A stretch of DNA of 64,000 bases from Hellea sp965224755 (GCA_965224755.1 OZ245061.1:1178001-1242000), one strand, 5' to 3'. Positions 17,416-27,432 are shown, counted from the stretch's first letter. Numbers and translations are program-made. The notes: generated from the sequence alone by a model not told the origin.

Positions 17416-18782
17416 ATGATGGGACAATTGGAGGGTGGAACGGCCAAGCTGTTTTATGAGTTTTCTCTGGAAGATATGGTCCCGCAAAATCATCTCTTGC
17501 GCAAGATTGATCGGTTTCTAAACTTTGATGATCTTCGCTCACATCTGAAGCCTTTTTATAGCCATACGGGGCGCCCTTCCATTGATCCGGAGTTGATGTG
17601 CCGACTGTTGATTCTCGGCTATTGTTTTGGTATCCGTTCCGAGCGCCGTTTATGCGATGAGGTTCATCTCAATTTAGCTTACCGTTGGTTCTGTCAGTTG
17701 GGCCTTGAAGATAAAGTCCCGAACCATTCGACCTTCTCCAAAGCTCGCCATGGCCGCTTTCGCGAGAGTGACCTCTTCCGCACTCTGTTCGAGCAAGTCG
17801 TATTGCGCTGTATGGATGAAGGTCTTGTCAAAGGCGAAGGCTTTGCCGTTGATGCCAGTCTGATCAGAGCGAATGCCAGTGAAGCGCGCGCTGTGGATAG
17901 AGGCGAGCCCGTCGATTGGTCTGACCCCACAATTGCCTCACGCCCAGTATCGGAATATCTTGATGCTATCGATCAAGAGGGAGCGCCGCGAAAGAAGATA
18001 TCCTTGACAGACCCGACAGCTCGCTGGACGGCGGACGAGCGCGATTTACATGGTCCACAAACTATCTGCTTGATATAGAAACGTCCGTTATTGTCGATGT
18101 TGAGGCCACACAGGCTTACCGTATCAGCGAGGTCAATGCGGCGCGCATTATGATTGACCGCACGGAAGAGCGCTTTGGCTTGAAGCCTAATCGGCTGTTA
18201 GGAGACGGAGCTTATGGTAGCGCTGAGTTTCTCGGCTGGATGGTTGATGAGAAAGATATCGCGCCGCATGTGACGTTACTCGACACGCCAGGAAGGCCAA
18301 CATCGAGCTTCACTCAAAAGGACTTCAAATATGACAAAGCCAAGGATGTATTTAACTGTCCCGGCGGTAAGGAACTCAAGCAGTTCTGGCGGACATATAA
18401 AATCCCGCGCAGCGGTATCACAAAAGACAAGAAACGCCTCTATCGGTCTAGAAATACGGATTGCGCGGTTTGCACACTGAAAGATAAGTGCTGCCCCACG
18501 TCCCCTTTCAAAAAGGTTGGCCGCTCGATCTATGAGCATGCTCGCGACGAAGTTCGGCGCCTGAAGGAAACACCGGAATACGAACAATCAAAGCATGACA
18601 GGAAGAAAGTTGAGATGGCCTTCGCTCATCTCAAACGAATGCTTGGCTTCCGTCGTCTCCGGCTTCGCGGCCCAACTGGCGCGAGCGACGAGTTCCTTCT
18701 TGCTGCCACCGTTCAAAACCTTAGAAAACTAACACGATACGTACTGAAACCATCAAACCGACCGCCGATGAAACCCGCTTGA
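17416..18782 (+). pseudogene. IS1182-family transposase, frameshifted
   Basis: The N-terminal part (17416-18078) carries the DUF772-type region and FAVDASLIRANAS with the first catalytic aspartate. Translation then stops at the TAG at 18076. Homology continues in the frame one base back from about 18036 (RARFTWSTNYLLD..VDVEAT, GDGAYGS and a Cys-rich segment) to the stop at 18782, including the final glutamate region (KKVEMAFAHLKRMLGFR). The frame change falls near 18031-18042. IS1182 transposases are normally one continuous chain, so this copy is probably inactive unless ribosomes shift frame there. Confidence 0.85.
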
Positions 18783-18867
18783 AGTCAGAAAGAGAAAAAT
18801 AACGGTACAGAAGCCGTGACCTACAGTAACGGCCCAACTCAAAGAGCCATACGAGCAAAATTACTCA

Positions 18868-18905
18868 AGAGTTTTTCAACAGTATTGGGCGGTTTAAGAC
18901 TCTCG
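18868..18905 (-). repeat. IS right terminal inverted repeat
   Basis: Partner of the repeat at 17318-17355. Its reverse complement reads GAGAGTCTTAAACCGCCCAA, then TACTGTTGAAAAACTC. Confidence 0.8.
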
Positions 18906-19055
18906 CTAATGTCCGCAATGGGGATTTTGCAGTCGTCAGCTCTAGCGAGCGGAATTCTGGTAAAGCCGCGCCTGTATGACTACCCTTGCTTCACCCCCCA
19001 CTTGACTTAACCGCCGCATCGGTTATCCCCCGCTTCATCATCTTTGGAGCCTGAA

Positions 19056-20903
19056 ATGCACGCTTATCGTAGCCATAATTGCGGTGAATTACGCAATAGC
19101 CATGTTGGCGAGACTGTCCGCTTATCCGGTTGGGTGCACCGCAAGCGCGAACATGCTAATGCGCTGTTTATTGATCTGCGCGATCATTACGGAATCAGCC
19201 AAGTCGTAGTCTATCCGACGGCGGAATTTTACGAGGCAGCCAAGCGCTGTCCGAGCGAATCTGTTATTACTGTGACAGGGGAACTCCTCGCCCGCGATGC
19301 AGAGGCCATAAACGCCGAAATCGCCACGGGCGAGGTCGAGCTTCGCGCCGACGAAATGATTATCGAGAGCGCCGCTGCGCCGTTGCCGCTACCCGTTTTT
19401 GGCGAGCAGGATTATCCCGAAGATATCCGCTTAACCCACCGCTATTTGGATTTGCGCCGCGAGACTTTGCACAAAAATATCATCCTGCGCGGAGAGGTGA
19501 TTAATTCTCTGCGCCGCCGGATGATCGATCAGGGCTTTACCGAGTTTCAAACGCCGATCCTGACGGCGAGTTCGCCCGAAGGCGCGCGTGATTTTCTCGT
19601 TCCCTCGCGGCTGAACCCCGGAAAATTCTACGCCCTGCCGCAAGCTCCTCAGCAATTTAAGCAACTGATAATGGTGGCGGGTTTTGACCGCTATTTCCAA
19701 ATCGCGCCGTGTTTTCGCGACGAAGATGCCCGCGCCGACCGCTCACCGGGCGAGTTTTACCAGCTCGATATAGAAATGAGCTTTGTCACCCAGGAAGATG
19801 TCTTTAATGCCATAGAGCCTGTCATGGCGGGCGTGTTTGAAGAATTCGCAGCCCTCGACGGAAAAACCCGCGAAGTGCAAACCCCGTTCCCGCGTATTCC
19901 TTACAAGGAAAGCATGGAAAAATACGGCTCGGATAAGCCTGATCTGCGCATCCCGTTTGAGCTGACCGATGTGTCCGAGTTTTTCACCGATGAGGCCAAA
20001 ACCGGCTTTGGTATTTTCGCCAAGATTACTGGCGGCGGCGGTAAGGTTATCGCTATCCCCGCGCCCGGCGCAACCGCCTCACAGTCGCGCAAGTTCTTCG
20101 ATAATATGGATAAATGGGCCAAGAAAGAGATGCAGGCTCCGGGGCTGGGTTATGCGCGTTTGAAAGAGGCCGAGGGCGGCGGTGTTGACAGCCAAGACCC
20201 GGTTTTGAAAAACTTTGAACCCGCGCATCTGAAAGCTCTCCTCGAAAAAATGGGCCTTGGCGCAGGCGATGGTATCTTCTTCTCGGCGGGTAAAAAAGCC
20301 GACGCTTATAAGCTCGCCGGCGCGGCGCTGAAAAAAGTGGCCGCCGATCTGGATATGATCGAAGACGGCGTGTTTAAATTTTGCTGGATTGTCGATTTCC
20401 CGATGTATGAATGGGACGAAGATAATAAGAAAGTCGATTTCTCGCATAACCCGTTTTCGATGCCGCAAGCCCCTGACGGCATGTCCGCTATGGATGTTTT
20501 GCAGGCCGCCGATACGACTGAAAAACAGCTCGATATACTGGCCTATCAATATGACATCGTTTGCAACGGGGTGGAACTCTCCTCCGGTGCCATCCGAAAC
20601 CATAAATCAGAGGTTATGTATAAGGCTTTCGAGCTCGCCGGATACGGCCCCGAAGTCGTCGATGATAAATTCGCAGGCATGATCAATGCGTTTAAATTCG
20701 GCGCCCCGCCCCATGGCGGCATCGCGCCGGGCGTTGACCGTATCGTCATGCTGCTCGCGGGCACAGATACCATTCGCGACGTGATTTTGTTCCCGATGAA
20801 CGGCCAAGCGCAGGATTTGATGATGAACGCGCCAGCAGAAGTCGATAATAAGCAGCTTAAAGAACTGCACCTCAAGTTATTGCCGATAGAGCCTAAAGCC
20901 TAA
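19056..20903 (+). CDS. aspS: Aspartyl-tRNA synthetase
   Basis: Class II synthetase of 615 residues that charges tRNA-Asp (possibly also tRNA-Asn). The ATG at 19056 (MHAYRSHNCGEL) has TTGGAG upstream and matches the usual bacterial AspRS N-terminus. Motifs: the N-terminal OB anticodon-binding fold (LSGWVHRKREHANALFIDLR), motif 2 (CFRDEDARADRSPGEF), a bacterial insertion (GAD) domain, and motif 3 (GGIAPGVDRIVMLLAG). Whether it is discriminating or non-discriminating cannot be decided, because gatCAB is not in the window. The stop overlaps the end of the convergent pentapeptide-repeat gene. Confidence 0.96.
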   Translation: MHAYRSHNCGELRNSHVGETVRLSGWVHRKREHANALFIDLRDHYGISQVVVYPTAEFYEAAKRCPSESVITVTGELLARDAEAINAEIATGEVELRADEMIIESAAAPLPLPVFGEQDYPEDIRLTHRYLDLRRETLHKNIILRGEVINSLRRRMIDQGFTEFQTPILTASSPEGARDFLVPSRLNPGKFYALPQAPQQFKQLIMVAGFDRYFQIAPCFRDEDARADRSPGEFYQLDIEMSFVTQEDVFNAIEPVMAGVFEEFAALDGKTREVQTPFPRIPYKESMEKYGSDKPDLRIPFELTDVSEFFTDEAKTGFGIFAKITGGGGKVIAIPAPGATASQSRKFFDNMDKWAKKEMQAPGLGYARLKEAEGGGVDSQDPVLKNFEPAHLKALLEKMGLGAGDGIFFSAGKKADAYKLAGAALKKVAADLDMIEDGVFKFCWIVDFPMYEWDEDNKKVDFSHNPFSMPQAPDGMSAMDVLQAADTTEKQLDILAYQYDIVCNGVELSSGAIRNHKSEVMYKAFELAGYGPEVVDDKFAGMINAFKFGAPPHGGIAPGVDRIVMLLAGTDTIRDVILFPMNGQAQDLMMNAPAEVDNKQLKELHLKLLPIEPKA

Positions 20904-21811
20904 CGCTCAATCACACGCTTTGAGTTTGCGATATCGGCGTGGATGCTTTCGAGCTTGCGCCGTAGCGGGCGATTGGAACGCGGCGTAGCCTCCATAATGA
21001 TCTCGACATCTTTGAGCGCGCGTTCAAGCCGCCGGGCGGCTTTGGCCATTTCGGGATCCATTTTATCGTAATCTTGCCCGGCTTCTGCGCGCAATGAGCC
21101 TTCACAATAGGGCATGGAGAGGCCGAAGGGCAGGCGGGTATTCATATTACCGCAAGCGGTGTTGAGCTGTTCTTGTTTCAGGCCCTGAACTGTGGACATA
21201 TCGGCATCAGAGAAATCCGCGCCAGTTATTGTCGCGTCCAGCAAAATTGCATTGCCGAATTTCACGCCGTTAAACTTAGCGCCATCCAGTTTGGCCTTGT
21301 GCAGATTGACATTATCAAATCGAGCATTGGCGAAATTGGAGTTTTCAAAATTTACATCCGGCGCGGTCACGCCAATCAGCGATGTTTTGGAAAAATCATT
21401 GCCCGTGAAAGTGCCGCGCGTGAGGTCAGCCCGGCGAAAATCGGTGCCGGTCATAATCGAATCTGACAGATTGGCCTCTGTCAGGGTAGCGTCTTGCAAT
21501 ATCGCGCGGCTCATATTCACATTACGGCCTGCGATGCGGTACATGAGCGCTTTGCGGAAATGGGTGTCGGTGAGGTCGGAGCCGTCCAACCTGCCGCCGG
21601 AGAGGTTGGAGTTGTTAAAGCTGGAGCCGGCAAAATTGGCATTTTTCAGCTTCATGCCGTTCATGCGCTTATTGGACAAATCGCACTGCATGCAAGAACC
21701 GGAAGAGGAATGGATAGTAGAATTGACCTTGATCTGGGCGTGAGCGGACACAGTCATAGAAGCTGCGGCGAACACAGAAAGCACTATTTTTGTTGTCAAA
21801 ACCCTTACCAT
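20900..21811 (-). CDS. Exported pentapeptide-repeat protein
   Basis: About 303 residues from the ATG at 21811, which has AGGGGG upstream and is followed by a clear signal peptide (cleavage after AHA). Residues about 40-210 are made of A(N/D)LXX-type pentapeptides, such as ANFAGSSFNNSNLSGG and ADLTRGTFTGNDFS, predicted to form a right-handed quadrilateral beta-helix. Two cysteines (CMQC) precede the repeat. The C-terminal 80 residues are helical and charged. The function is unknown. Cytoplasmic Qnr-like proteins share the repeat, but the signal peptide argues for the periplasm. Confidence 0.85.
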   Translation of the reverse strand: MVRVLTTKIVLSVFAAASMTVSAHAQIKVNSTIHSSSGSCMQCDLSNKRMNGMKLKNANFAGSSFNNSNLSGGRLDGSDLTDTHFRKALMYRIAGRNVNMSRAILQDATLTEANLSDSIMTGTDFRRADLTRGTFTGNDFSKTSLIGVTAPDVNFENSNFANARFDNVNLHKAKLDGAKFNGVKFGNAILLDATITGADFSDADMSTVQGLKQEQLNTACGNMNTRLPFGLSMPYCEGSLRAEAGQDYDKMDPEMAKAARRLERALKDVEIIMEATPRSNRPLRRKLESIHADIANSKRVIER

Positions 21812-21936
21812 CGCGCCCCCTATACAGATTTTCACCTGAACGGACGATTAAAATACTCGTAATGTAGCGGGAAATAGCAGTTGTGTGGCAAATGGGTGAC
21901 AGGGGAGGTTATAAGACTTTTCAAGCCGTCCATAAT

Positions 21937-22044
21937 CCTGTCATTCCGGGGCCCGAAGGGAACCCGGAAGGTCGAGAGGTTGCGTGCAAAACAAAAGAGA
22001 GCCCACAAGCGCTCGACCTTCCGCGTCAAGCGCGGAATGACAGG
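21937..22044. repeat. Dispersed palindromic repeat, family A copy 1
   Basis: Starts CCTGTCATTCCGGGG and ends GCGGAATGACAGG, with internal complementary GGTCGAG and CTCGACC segments, so the whole unit can fold. A second copy in the opposite orientation lies at 36866-36974. The rest of the 425-base gap between the flanking genes holds the family B repeat and no gene. Confidence 0.8.
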
Positions 22045-22071
22045 GAAAGAAGGCATGGGAGCCGTTAAATA

Positions 22072-22178
22072 CCCCCTCATCCTGAGGCGACGCAAAGCGT
22101 CGGGACTCGAAGGATCGGCTTAATGAGGCAAGGCTCCTTCGAGACGTTCGCTAACGCTCACTCCTCAGGATGAGGGGG
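22072..22178. repeat. Dispersed palindromic repeat, family B copy 1
   Basis: Starts CCCCCTCATCCTGAGG and ends CCTCAGGATGAGGGGG. The inner arms are GACTCGAAGGATC and CTCCTTCGAGACG. An inverted-orientation copy lies at 28439-28540. Confidence 0.8.
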
Positions 22179-22236
22179 AAAGCGCCCGGTCTTCCGGGGT
22201 TGGTAATTACTCAACCATCTGTACGAATCCTTCCCC

Positions 22237-25200
22237 CTAAGAACAGCCCGTTGTTGTGCCGCAGCTATCGCATTTTTGGCAGGTGCCGTTTCTTATCAGG
22301 GTGAAATGGCCGCATTCTGGGCAGGGGTCGCCTGTATAGCCTTGGAAGCGGGCGGTTTGAGAGGCGGTGGGCGCGGAGCTTGCCGTGCCAGAGGTGCCTG
22401 ATTTCTGAATGTCCGTAGCCTCAATATCCAGACTTTCATCATCCAGTTCCAGCGCTAACGGGTCGTCATTATCCGCCTTCACGACCGCAGGGGGCATGGC
22501 GAAAGGCACGATATTGTCATCGCCTGACTGTTCGCGGTTAAAGCCTTTGGAATAGCCCGGCAGCATAAGTTGGTCGCCCTCTTGGGGCCGCCCGGCATGG
22601 CGCTCGGCCTCGCCGAGGCCTAATTGGTCGGGGGCTGATGTGTTGGGATCAACATGGGCGAGATCGTCCCAGCCGAGATAGGAAATGCCCAGCTCGCGGA
22701 AGATATAATCGAGGATTGAATTGGCGAATTTAATACGCTCATTGCCTGTGACCGGGCCGGAAGGTTCAAACCGGGTAAAGACATAGGCCTCGACAAATTC
22801 TTCCAACGGGACGCCATATTGCAGGCCAATAGAAATGGCGATGGCGAAATTATTCATCAGGCTGCGGAAGGCCGCGCCTTCTTTGTGCATGTCGATAAAG
22901 ATTTCGCCAAGGCTGCCATCTTCAAATTCTCCGGTATGGAGATAGACTTTATGGCCGCCAATAGAGGATTTCTGGATATAGCCCGTGCGGCGGTCGGGCA
23001 GGCGGTCGCGCTTGATCGGTTTTTCGATCACGCGCTCGATGATTTTTTCGACAATACGTTCCGCTCCCGCTGCCGCGCGTTTGGCTGAGGGCTGCTCAAT
23101 CGCGTCATCAAGCGCGTCCAAATCGTCATCGGAGAACACCGCAGAATTGAGCGGTTGCGAGAGTTTGGAGCCGTCGCGGTAAAGCGCTATGGCTTTGAGG
23201 CCCAAACGATGCGCGCGCGCGTAAACATCCGCGCATTCGTCAATCGTGGCGCTGGCCGGCATATTGACGGTTTTGGAAATCGCGCCGGAGATAAAAGGCT
23301 GGGCGGCGGCCATCATCAGGATATGGCTCTCGGCGCTGAGTGACCGCGTTCCGATACGCCCACAAGGCATGGCGCAATCAAAGACAGGCAGATGCTCTGC
23401 GGCGAGATGCGGCGCGCCTTCGAGCGTCATAGCGCCGGAGCAATAGACATTGGCGGTCTCGATGTCTTCACTTGTAAACCCGATAAGCGGGAGCAGGTCA
23501 GAGCCGTTCGTATTGAGCTGTTCTTCGGTCAGGCTGAGGCCGTCGCGGCAAAATTCATCGCCGAGTGTCCAGCGGCTAAAGACATAACGGATATCAAAGG
23601 CTTCGGGCAGAGCCGCTTCGACAAGGCCGATTTCGTGGTCGCTAAAGCCGCGATCTTTGAGCAGGGCGTGGTTGATCCCGCCCGCGCCGCGCAATGTCCC
23701 GTGGCCGAGCGCATAGGTGATGATGTCTTTGGATTGCTTTTCACTGTAACCAAGCGCGGCGAGCGCGCGCGGGACAGAGCGGTTGATGATTTTGAAATGT
23801 CCGCCGCCTGCGAGCTTCTTGAATTTGACCAAAGCAAAATCAGGTTCGATCCCCGTCGTGTCGCAATCCATCAAAAGACCAATTGTGCCTGTTGGCGCGA
23901 TGACGCTAACTTGGGCGTTACGAAATCCTGTCTCGGCCCCCATTTTCTGCGCCTTTGTCCAAAGACTGACAGCGCGGCGGCACAGCCCGTCAAAAGGACA
24001 TTCAGTGCGGTTAAGCGGCACGGGTTGATAGGACAGATTATCATAAGCCACGCGGCCTTCTGCGGCGCGGCGGTGATTTTGGATCACCCGCATCATCGGG
24101 CCGGCATTGTTTTTATAGAGCGGGAACGCGCCCATGGTTTTGGCCATTTCGGCGGAGGTCACATAAGCTGTGCCCGTCAGCAGGGCTGTAATCGCGCCCG
24201 CTGCGGCGCGGCCTTGTGTGCTATCGTAAGCAATCCCGCAAGACATCAGCAGCCCGCCGAGATTAGCATAGCCAAGGCCGAGCGTGCGGAATTGATAAGA
24301 GCGCCGCGCAATCGCTTCGGAAGGAAACTGCGCCATCATCACCGAGATTTCGAGCACGATGGTCCACAGCTTGGACGCATGTTCAAAGGCTTTGAGGTCA
24401 AACTGATTGTCATCCGTGCGAAATTTAATCAGGTTCAATGAAGCAAGGTTACAGGCCGTATCGTCCAGAAACATATATTCTGAACAGGGATTAGACGCGG
24501 TAATCGCCCCGCTCTCCGAGCAGGTATTCCACGCATTAATCGTGTCGTGATATTGCACGCCCGGATCAGCCGAAGACCAAGCGGCGCGCGCAATCTTATG
24601 CCACAAATCCCGCGCCCCGACATTTTTGGCCACCGCCCCGTCTGTGCGGCGGATAAGGTCCCACATCTCGTCATTTTTTACGGCGGCGAGGAAATCATCT
24701 GAAATCCGCACAGTGTTATTGGCGTTCTGGCCTGAAACAGTTGAGTAAGCTTCGCTGTCCCAATCGGCGTCGAGTTCAGGCACTTCGATGGTGTCAATGC
24801 CTTGGCGGGCGAGATGCAATGTGCGCTGGATCGCGCCGTCCGGCACGCCGTCGCGGCGGGCAGCTTTGATCTCGCGTTTTAAGGCGGCGTTCTCGCTGAC
24901 GTCGAAACATTCTTCTGCCGTGCCGGAGCAGTTGATACAGGCTTTGAGGATTGCATTCAGGCGGCGTTTCAGCACTTTCGAGCCTGCCACCAGCGCCGCG
25001 ACTTTCATTTCTTCGCTGGTTTTCCAGTCGATGAAGGTTTCAATATCGGGGTGATCAATATCGACAATCACCATCTTTGCCGCGCGGCGCGTTGTGCCGC
25101 CGGATTTAATTGCGCCCGCAGATGTGTCGCCGACTTTGAGAAAGCTCATCAGGCCCGAAGACTGCCCGCCGCCGGATAAGGTTTCCCCGGCTGCGCGAAT

Positions 25201-25911
25201 ACTGGAAAAATTAGACCCCGTGCCGGAGCCATATTTAAATAAACGAGCCTCGCGCGTCCAAAGGTCCATAATCCCGCCCTCGCCGAGCAGGTCGTCTTTG
25301 GCGGATTGGATGAAACAAGCATGAGGCTGCGGATGTTCGTAAGCGCCCGTCGAGGCGTGAACCTCGCCTGTCTCGTAATCGACATAACTATGCCCCTGCG
25401 CCGGCCCGTCTATGCCGTAAGCCCAATGCAATCCGGTGTTAAACCATTGCGGGGAATTGGGCGCGGCGATTTGCGAGGCGAGCATAAAGCGCATCTCGTC
25501 ATAAAAGATGCGGGCATCATCCTCGCCGTTAAAATAGCCGCCCTTCCAGCCCCAATAAGTCCAACATCCCGCAAGGCGGTCAAAGACCTGCCGCGCGTCG
25601 CTCTCGCCGCCTAGCTTGAAGAGTTTTTTGCCGCGTTTGGGTTTGCGGTCATCAGGGACGCTGCGGCGCAGCCAATCCGGGATATTATTCTCATCAACGG
25701 GCATAAGGTTAGAGGCCACGCCTGCGCGGCGAAAATATTTCTGCGCGAGGATATCGCAGGCCACTTGCGACCAGCCTTCGGGCGCGTCAAATTCAACCGC
25801 CTCGGTAATCGCCTCGCCCTGAAAATCGCGCACCTCGCTACGCACCTTGGCAAAGGCGATATCAGAATAGGGGCTAGCGCCCTGTTTGGTATAATGGCGT
25901 TTAATCTGCAT
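22237..25911 (-). CDS. nrdJ: Vitamin B12-dependent (class II) ribonucleotide reductase
   Basis: Single-chain adenosylcobalamin-dependent reductase of 1224 residues that makes deoxyribonucleotides without needing oxygen. It has the large alphaproteobacterial form with insertions. The N-terminus (MQIKRHYTKQGASPYSDIAF), AAPNSPQWFNTGLHWAYG, the NPCSEYMFLDDTACNLASLN loop and VSVIAPTGTIGLLMDCDTTG are all typical. The C-terminus is a zinc-ribbon-like tail with paired cysteines (CPECGHFTLIRNGTC, then CDSCG and a final GCS), used for thioredoxin-linked reduction. It implies a need for cobalamin. Confidence 0.96.
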   Translation of the reverse strand: MQIKRHYTKQGASPYSDIAFAKVRSEVRDFQGEAITEAVEFDAPEGWSQVACDILAQKYFRRAGVASNLMPVDENNIPDWLRRSVPDDRKPKRGKKLFKLGGESDARQVFDRLAGCWTYWGWKGGYFNGEDDARIFYDEMRFMLASQIAAPNSPQWFNTGLHWAYGIDGPAQGHSYVDYETGEVHASTGAYEHPQPHACFIQSAKDDLLGEGGIMDLWTREARLFKYGSGTGSNFSSIRAAGETLSGGGQSSGLMSFLKVGDTSAGAIKSGGTTRRAAKMVIVDIDHPDIETFIDWKTSEEMKVAALVAGSKVLKRRLNAILKACINCSGTAEECFDVSENAALKREIKAARRDGVPDGAIQRTLHLARQGIDTIEVPELDADWDSEAYSTVSGQNANNTVRISDDFLAAVKNDEMWDLIRRTDGAVAKNVGARDLWHKIARAAWSSADPGVQYHDTINAWNTCSESGAITASNPCSEYMFLDDTACNLASLNLIKFRTDDNQFDLKAFEHASKLWTIVLEISVMMAQFPSEAIARRSYQFRTLGLGYANLGGLLMSCGIAYDSTQGRAAAGAITALLTGTAYVTSAEMAKTMGAFPLYKNNAGPMMRVIQNHRRAAEGRVAYDNLSYQPVPLNRTECPFDGLCRRAVSLWTKAQKMGAETGFRNAQVSVIAPTGTIGLLMDCDTTGIEPDFALVKFKKLAGGGHFKIINRSVPRALAALGYSEKQSKDIITYALGHGTLRGAGGINHALLKDRGFSDHEIGLVEAALPEAFDIRYVFSRWTLGDEFCRDGLSLTEEQLNTNGSDLLPLIGFTSEDIETANVYCSGAMTLEGAPHLAAEHLPVFDCAMPCGRIGTRSLSAESHILMMAAAQPFISGAISKTVNMPASATIDECADVYARAHRLGLKAIALYRDGSKLSQPLNSAVFSDDDLDALDDAIEQPSAKRAAAGAERIVEKIIERVIEKPIKRDRLPDRRTGYIQKSSIGGHKVYLHTGEFEDGSLGEIFIDMHKEGAAFRSLMNNFAIAISIGLQYGVPLEEFVEAYVFTRFEPSGPVTGNERIKFANSILDYIFRELGISYLGWDDLAHVDPNTSAPDQLGLGEAERHAGRPQEGDQLMLPGYSKGFNREQSGDDNIVPFAMPPAVVKADNDDPLALELDDESLDIEATDIQKSGTSGTASSAPTASQTARFQGYTGDPCPECGHFTLIRNGTCQKCDSCGTTTGCS

Positions 25912-25977
25912 AACGAGTCGTGGTTTCTAGCAGAAAGATAGGAGGAAGGCGAGGGGGCAGTAAGAGGGAGTTGGGGG

Positions 25978-26292
25978 TTATTTAGGACGCCGGTGAACCC
26001 GCGCGAATATTATGAAATATTGTCCGGGCCGCCTTATGCCGAAAGCTTTGAAGGGATGATTATCAACGCCTGACTTTTCGAAATTAAAGGCTAGACCCAT
26101 TTGCAGGCTTTGGGTGGTTCGCTTAGCCATTGTGTGAATGGCTTCAGCTTGAACAGGCGATAAGACGCCGTCAGCGGTTTCGCGAAAAAGCGAAAGCCAA
26201 TGGGCGAAAAGGGCGGGCGTTAAGCCGCCGAGCTCCGCGTGCTTTCCCATAGGGTTGCCTTTAAAGCGCCCTGTTTTTAGAAATATAGACGG
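25978..26292 (-). pseudogene. Remnant of a group III truncated haemoglobin
   Basis: The readable part (ATG at 26250, 90 residues) has the C-terminal half of a group III truncated globin: MGKHAELGGLTPALFAHWLS followed by LFRET. Codons directly upstream of that ATG still encode recognisable globin sequence, FLKTGRFKGNP, showing that the ATG is internal to the original gene. Further upstream an in-frame stop (TGA) and no N-terminal helices are seen. The family is usually about 130-150 residues, so roughly the first third to half is lost. It is probably not functional as a haem protein. Confidence 0.7.
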
Positions 26293-26358
26293 TCAAAAAT
26301 CGGCTCTAAACTTAGGCTCTATTCTTGGCAGACATAGTGATGTTTGCCAAGGAGCGTT

Positions 26359-27432
26359 CTAGGGGCGTAAATTAGCTTGATAGGCCTCAACGCGGTCCAT
26401 AGCATTTTGGCGGAGACTGCCGTAAAATAGGGCATAGTCCAAAACGTGGTAATTATCCCGCCCCCAACTCATATTTAGCGCGTCAAATATATCGGTTTGG
26501 AAATCGCCCACCAGTAGCCTGTCTTCAAGACACTGCGCGCCTGTTACGCCGGGGTCAAAACGCGGCTGATCTGTAATGGCCAAAGATCCGGGATTTTGCG
26601 CGGCCTCCACCTTAGCGGCGTCTGCCTTCCAGCTTAGCGGGTTGACACAGCTCGCTCCCGGCATGTCCTCCCAGATTTCAGATTTTGGTCCTCGGCTATT
26701 CCAAGTCGCGTAGCATCCCGTTTGGGCCGCGCTCATACAGAGGGGTATATCAGGCGCTTTTTGGGAGAAAGAAACGGGGTCAACCGCAATCCCGATCGGA
26801 TAGGCGGCGATTAATCTATTTTGCAAATCCGTCCCGCTAATACGGTTGATAAGCAGTGTTTTAAGATGATGGCCGCCTTGGCTATGCCCGGCCAATATAA
26901 ATGGGCGCGACCCTATACGGCCAAGGAAGGCATCAAAACTGCGTTCAACATCTGCGTAGGCAAAATCCAGAGCCTTTTGGCCGGAACTCTCCAGCACCCA
27001 ATATGACCAAAGCGTGGCCTGCCGATAACGGGGCGCATAGACATCACAGCAAAAATTAAACACGCTGGCTTGGCCCGGCATAACCAAATCGTCTATTTTT
27101 GAACGGGCGTCTTTATCGTCAAGCGGGGAGTTCCACCCTTGCTTTGAGATATAGGTTGTTGGATGCACGAAAAAAACCGCGACATCGGATAAGGTCTCGG
27201 CAGGCTCAAGACCGCTTGGGATAAAATCAGCGCCCTCCTCGGTTTGGGGCAGGGCGGCCCAGCTCGCATCCAAGGCATAATCAGGGGCAGGCGGCGGAGC
27301 GAAACTGGCAAAATCTTGCTGTGGCGCCATATGTGATTTCAGGGCGGCATGGATAATCCTGCCCCGGAAAACATAAGCCAATATCAGCAGCGCCAGTAAT
27401 ACCAACCCAATACGTAATCCCCATTTTTTCAT
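26359..27432 (-). CDS. DUF3089 alpha/beta-hydrolase-like membrane protein
   Basis: Protein of 357 residues with an N-terminal transmembrane anchor (about residues 5-24), so the catalytic part should face the periplasm. The nucleophile elbow GHSQGG is near residue 192 (PFILAGHSQGGHH). VAVFFVHPTTYISKQGWN near residue 85 and DYALFYGSLRQN at the end match DUF3089 proteins. The substrate is unknown. It stands alone between the globin remnant and the divergent NDUFA12 gene. Confidence 0.85.
   Translation of the reverse strand: MKKWGLRIGLVLLALLILAYVFRGRIIHAALKSHMAPQQDFASFAPPPAPDYALDASWAALPQTEEGADFIPSGLEPAETLSDVAVFFVHPTTYISKQGWNSPLDDKDARSKIDDLVMPGQASVFNFCCDVYAPRYRQATLWSYWVLESSGQKALDFAYADVERSFDAFLGRIGSRPFILAGHSQGGHHLKTLLINRISGTDLQNRLIAAYPIGIAVDPVSFSQKAPDIPLCMSAAQTGCYATWNSRGPKSEIWEDMPGASCVNPLSWKADAAKVEAAQNPGSLAITDQPRFDPGVTGAQCLEDRLLVGDFQTDIFDALNMSWGRDNYHVLDYALFYGSLRQNAMDRVEAYQANLRP

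Larger units (their letters stand above)
17318..18905 (+). mobile_element. IS1182-type insertion sequence with frameshifted transposase
   Basis: An element of about 1.59 kb. Its terminal inverted repeats at 17318-17355 and 18868-18905 share CTTAAA, then CGCCCAATACTGTTGAAAAAC. It encloses one DDE-type transposase gene interrupted by a frameshift. The exact outer ends and any target-site duplication are uncertain; I see no convincing direct repeat. The ends are also shared with the small non-coding element at 7170-7413. Confidence 0.85.

Noticed and set aside
23392..24441. 349-codon open frame on the plus strand inside nrdJ
   Set aside because: It lies entirely opposite conserved NrdJ catalytic sequence and has no family features; it is a shadow frame in G+C-rich coding DNA.
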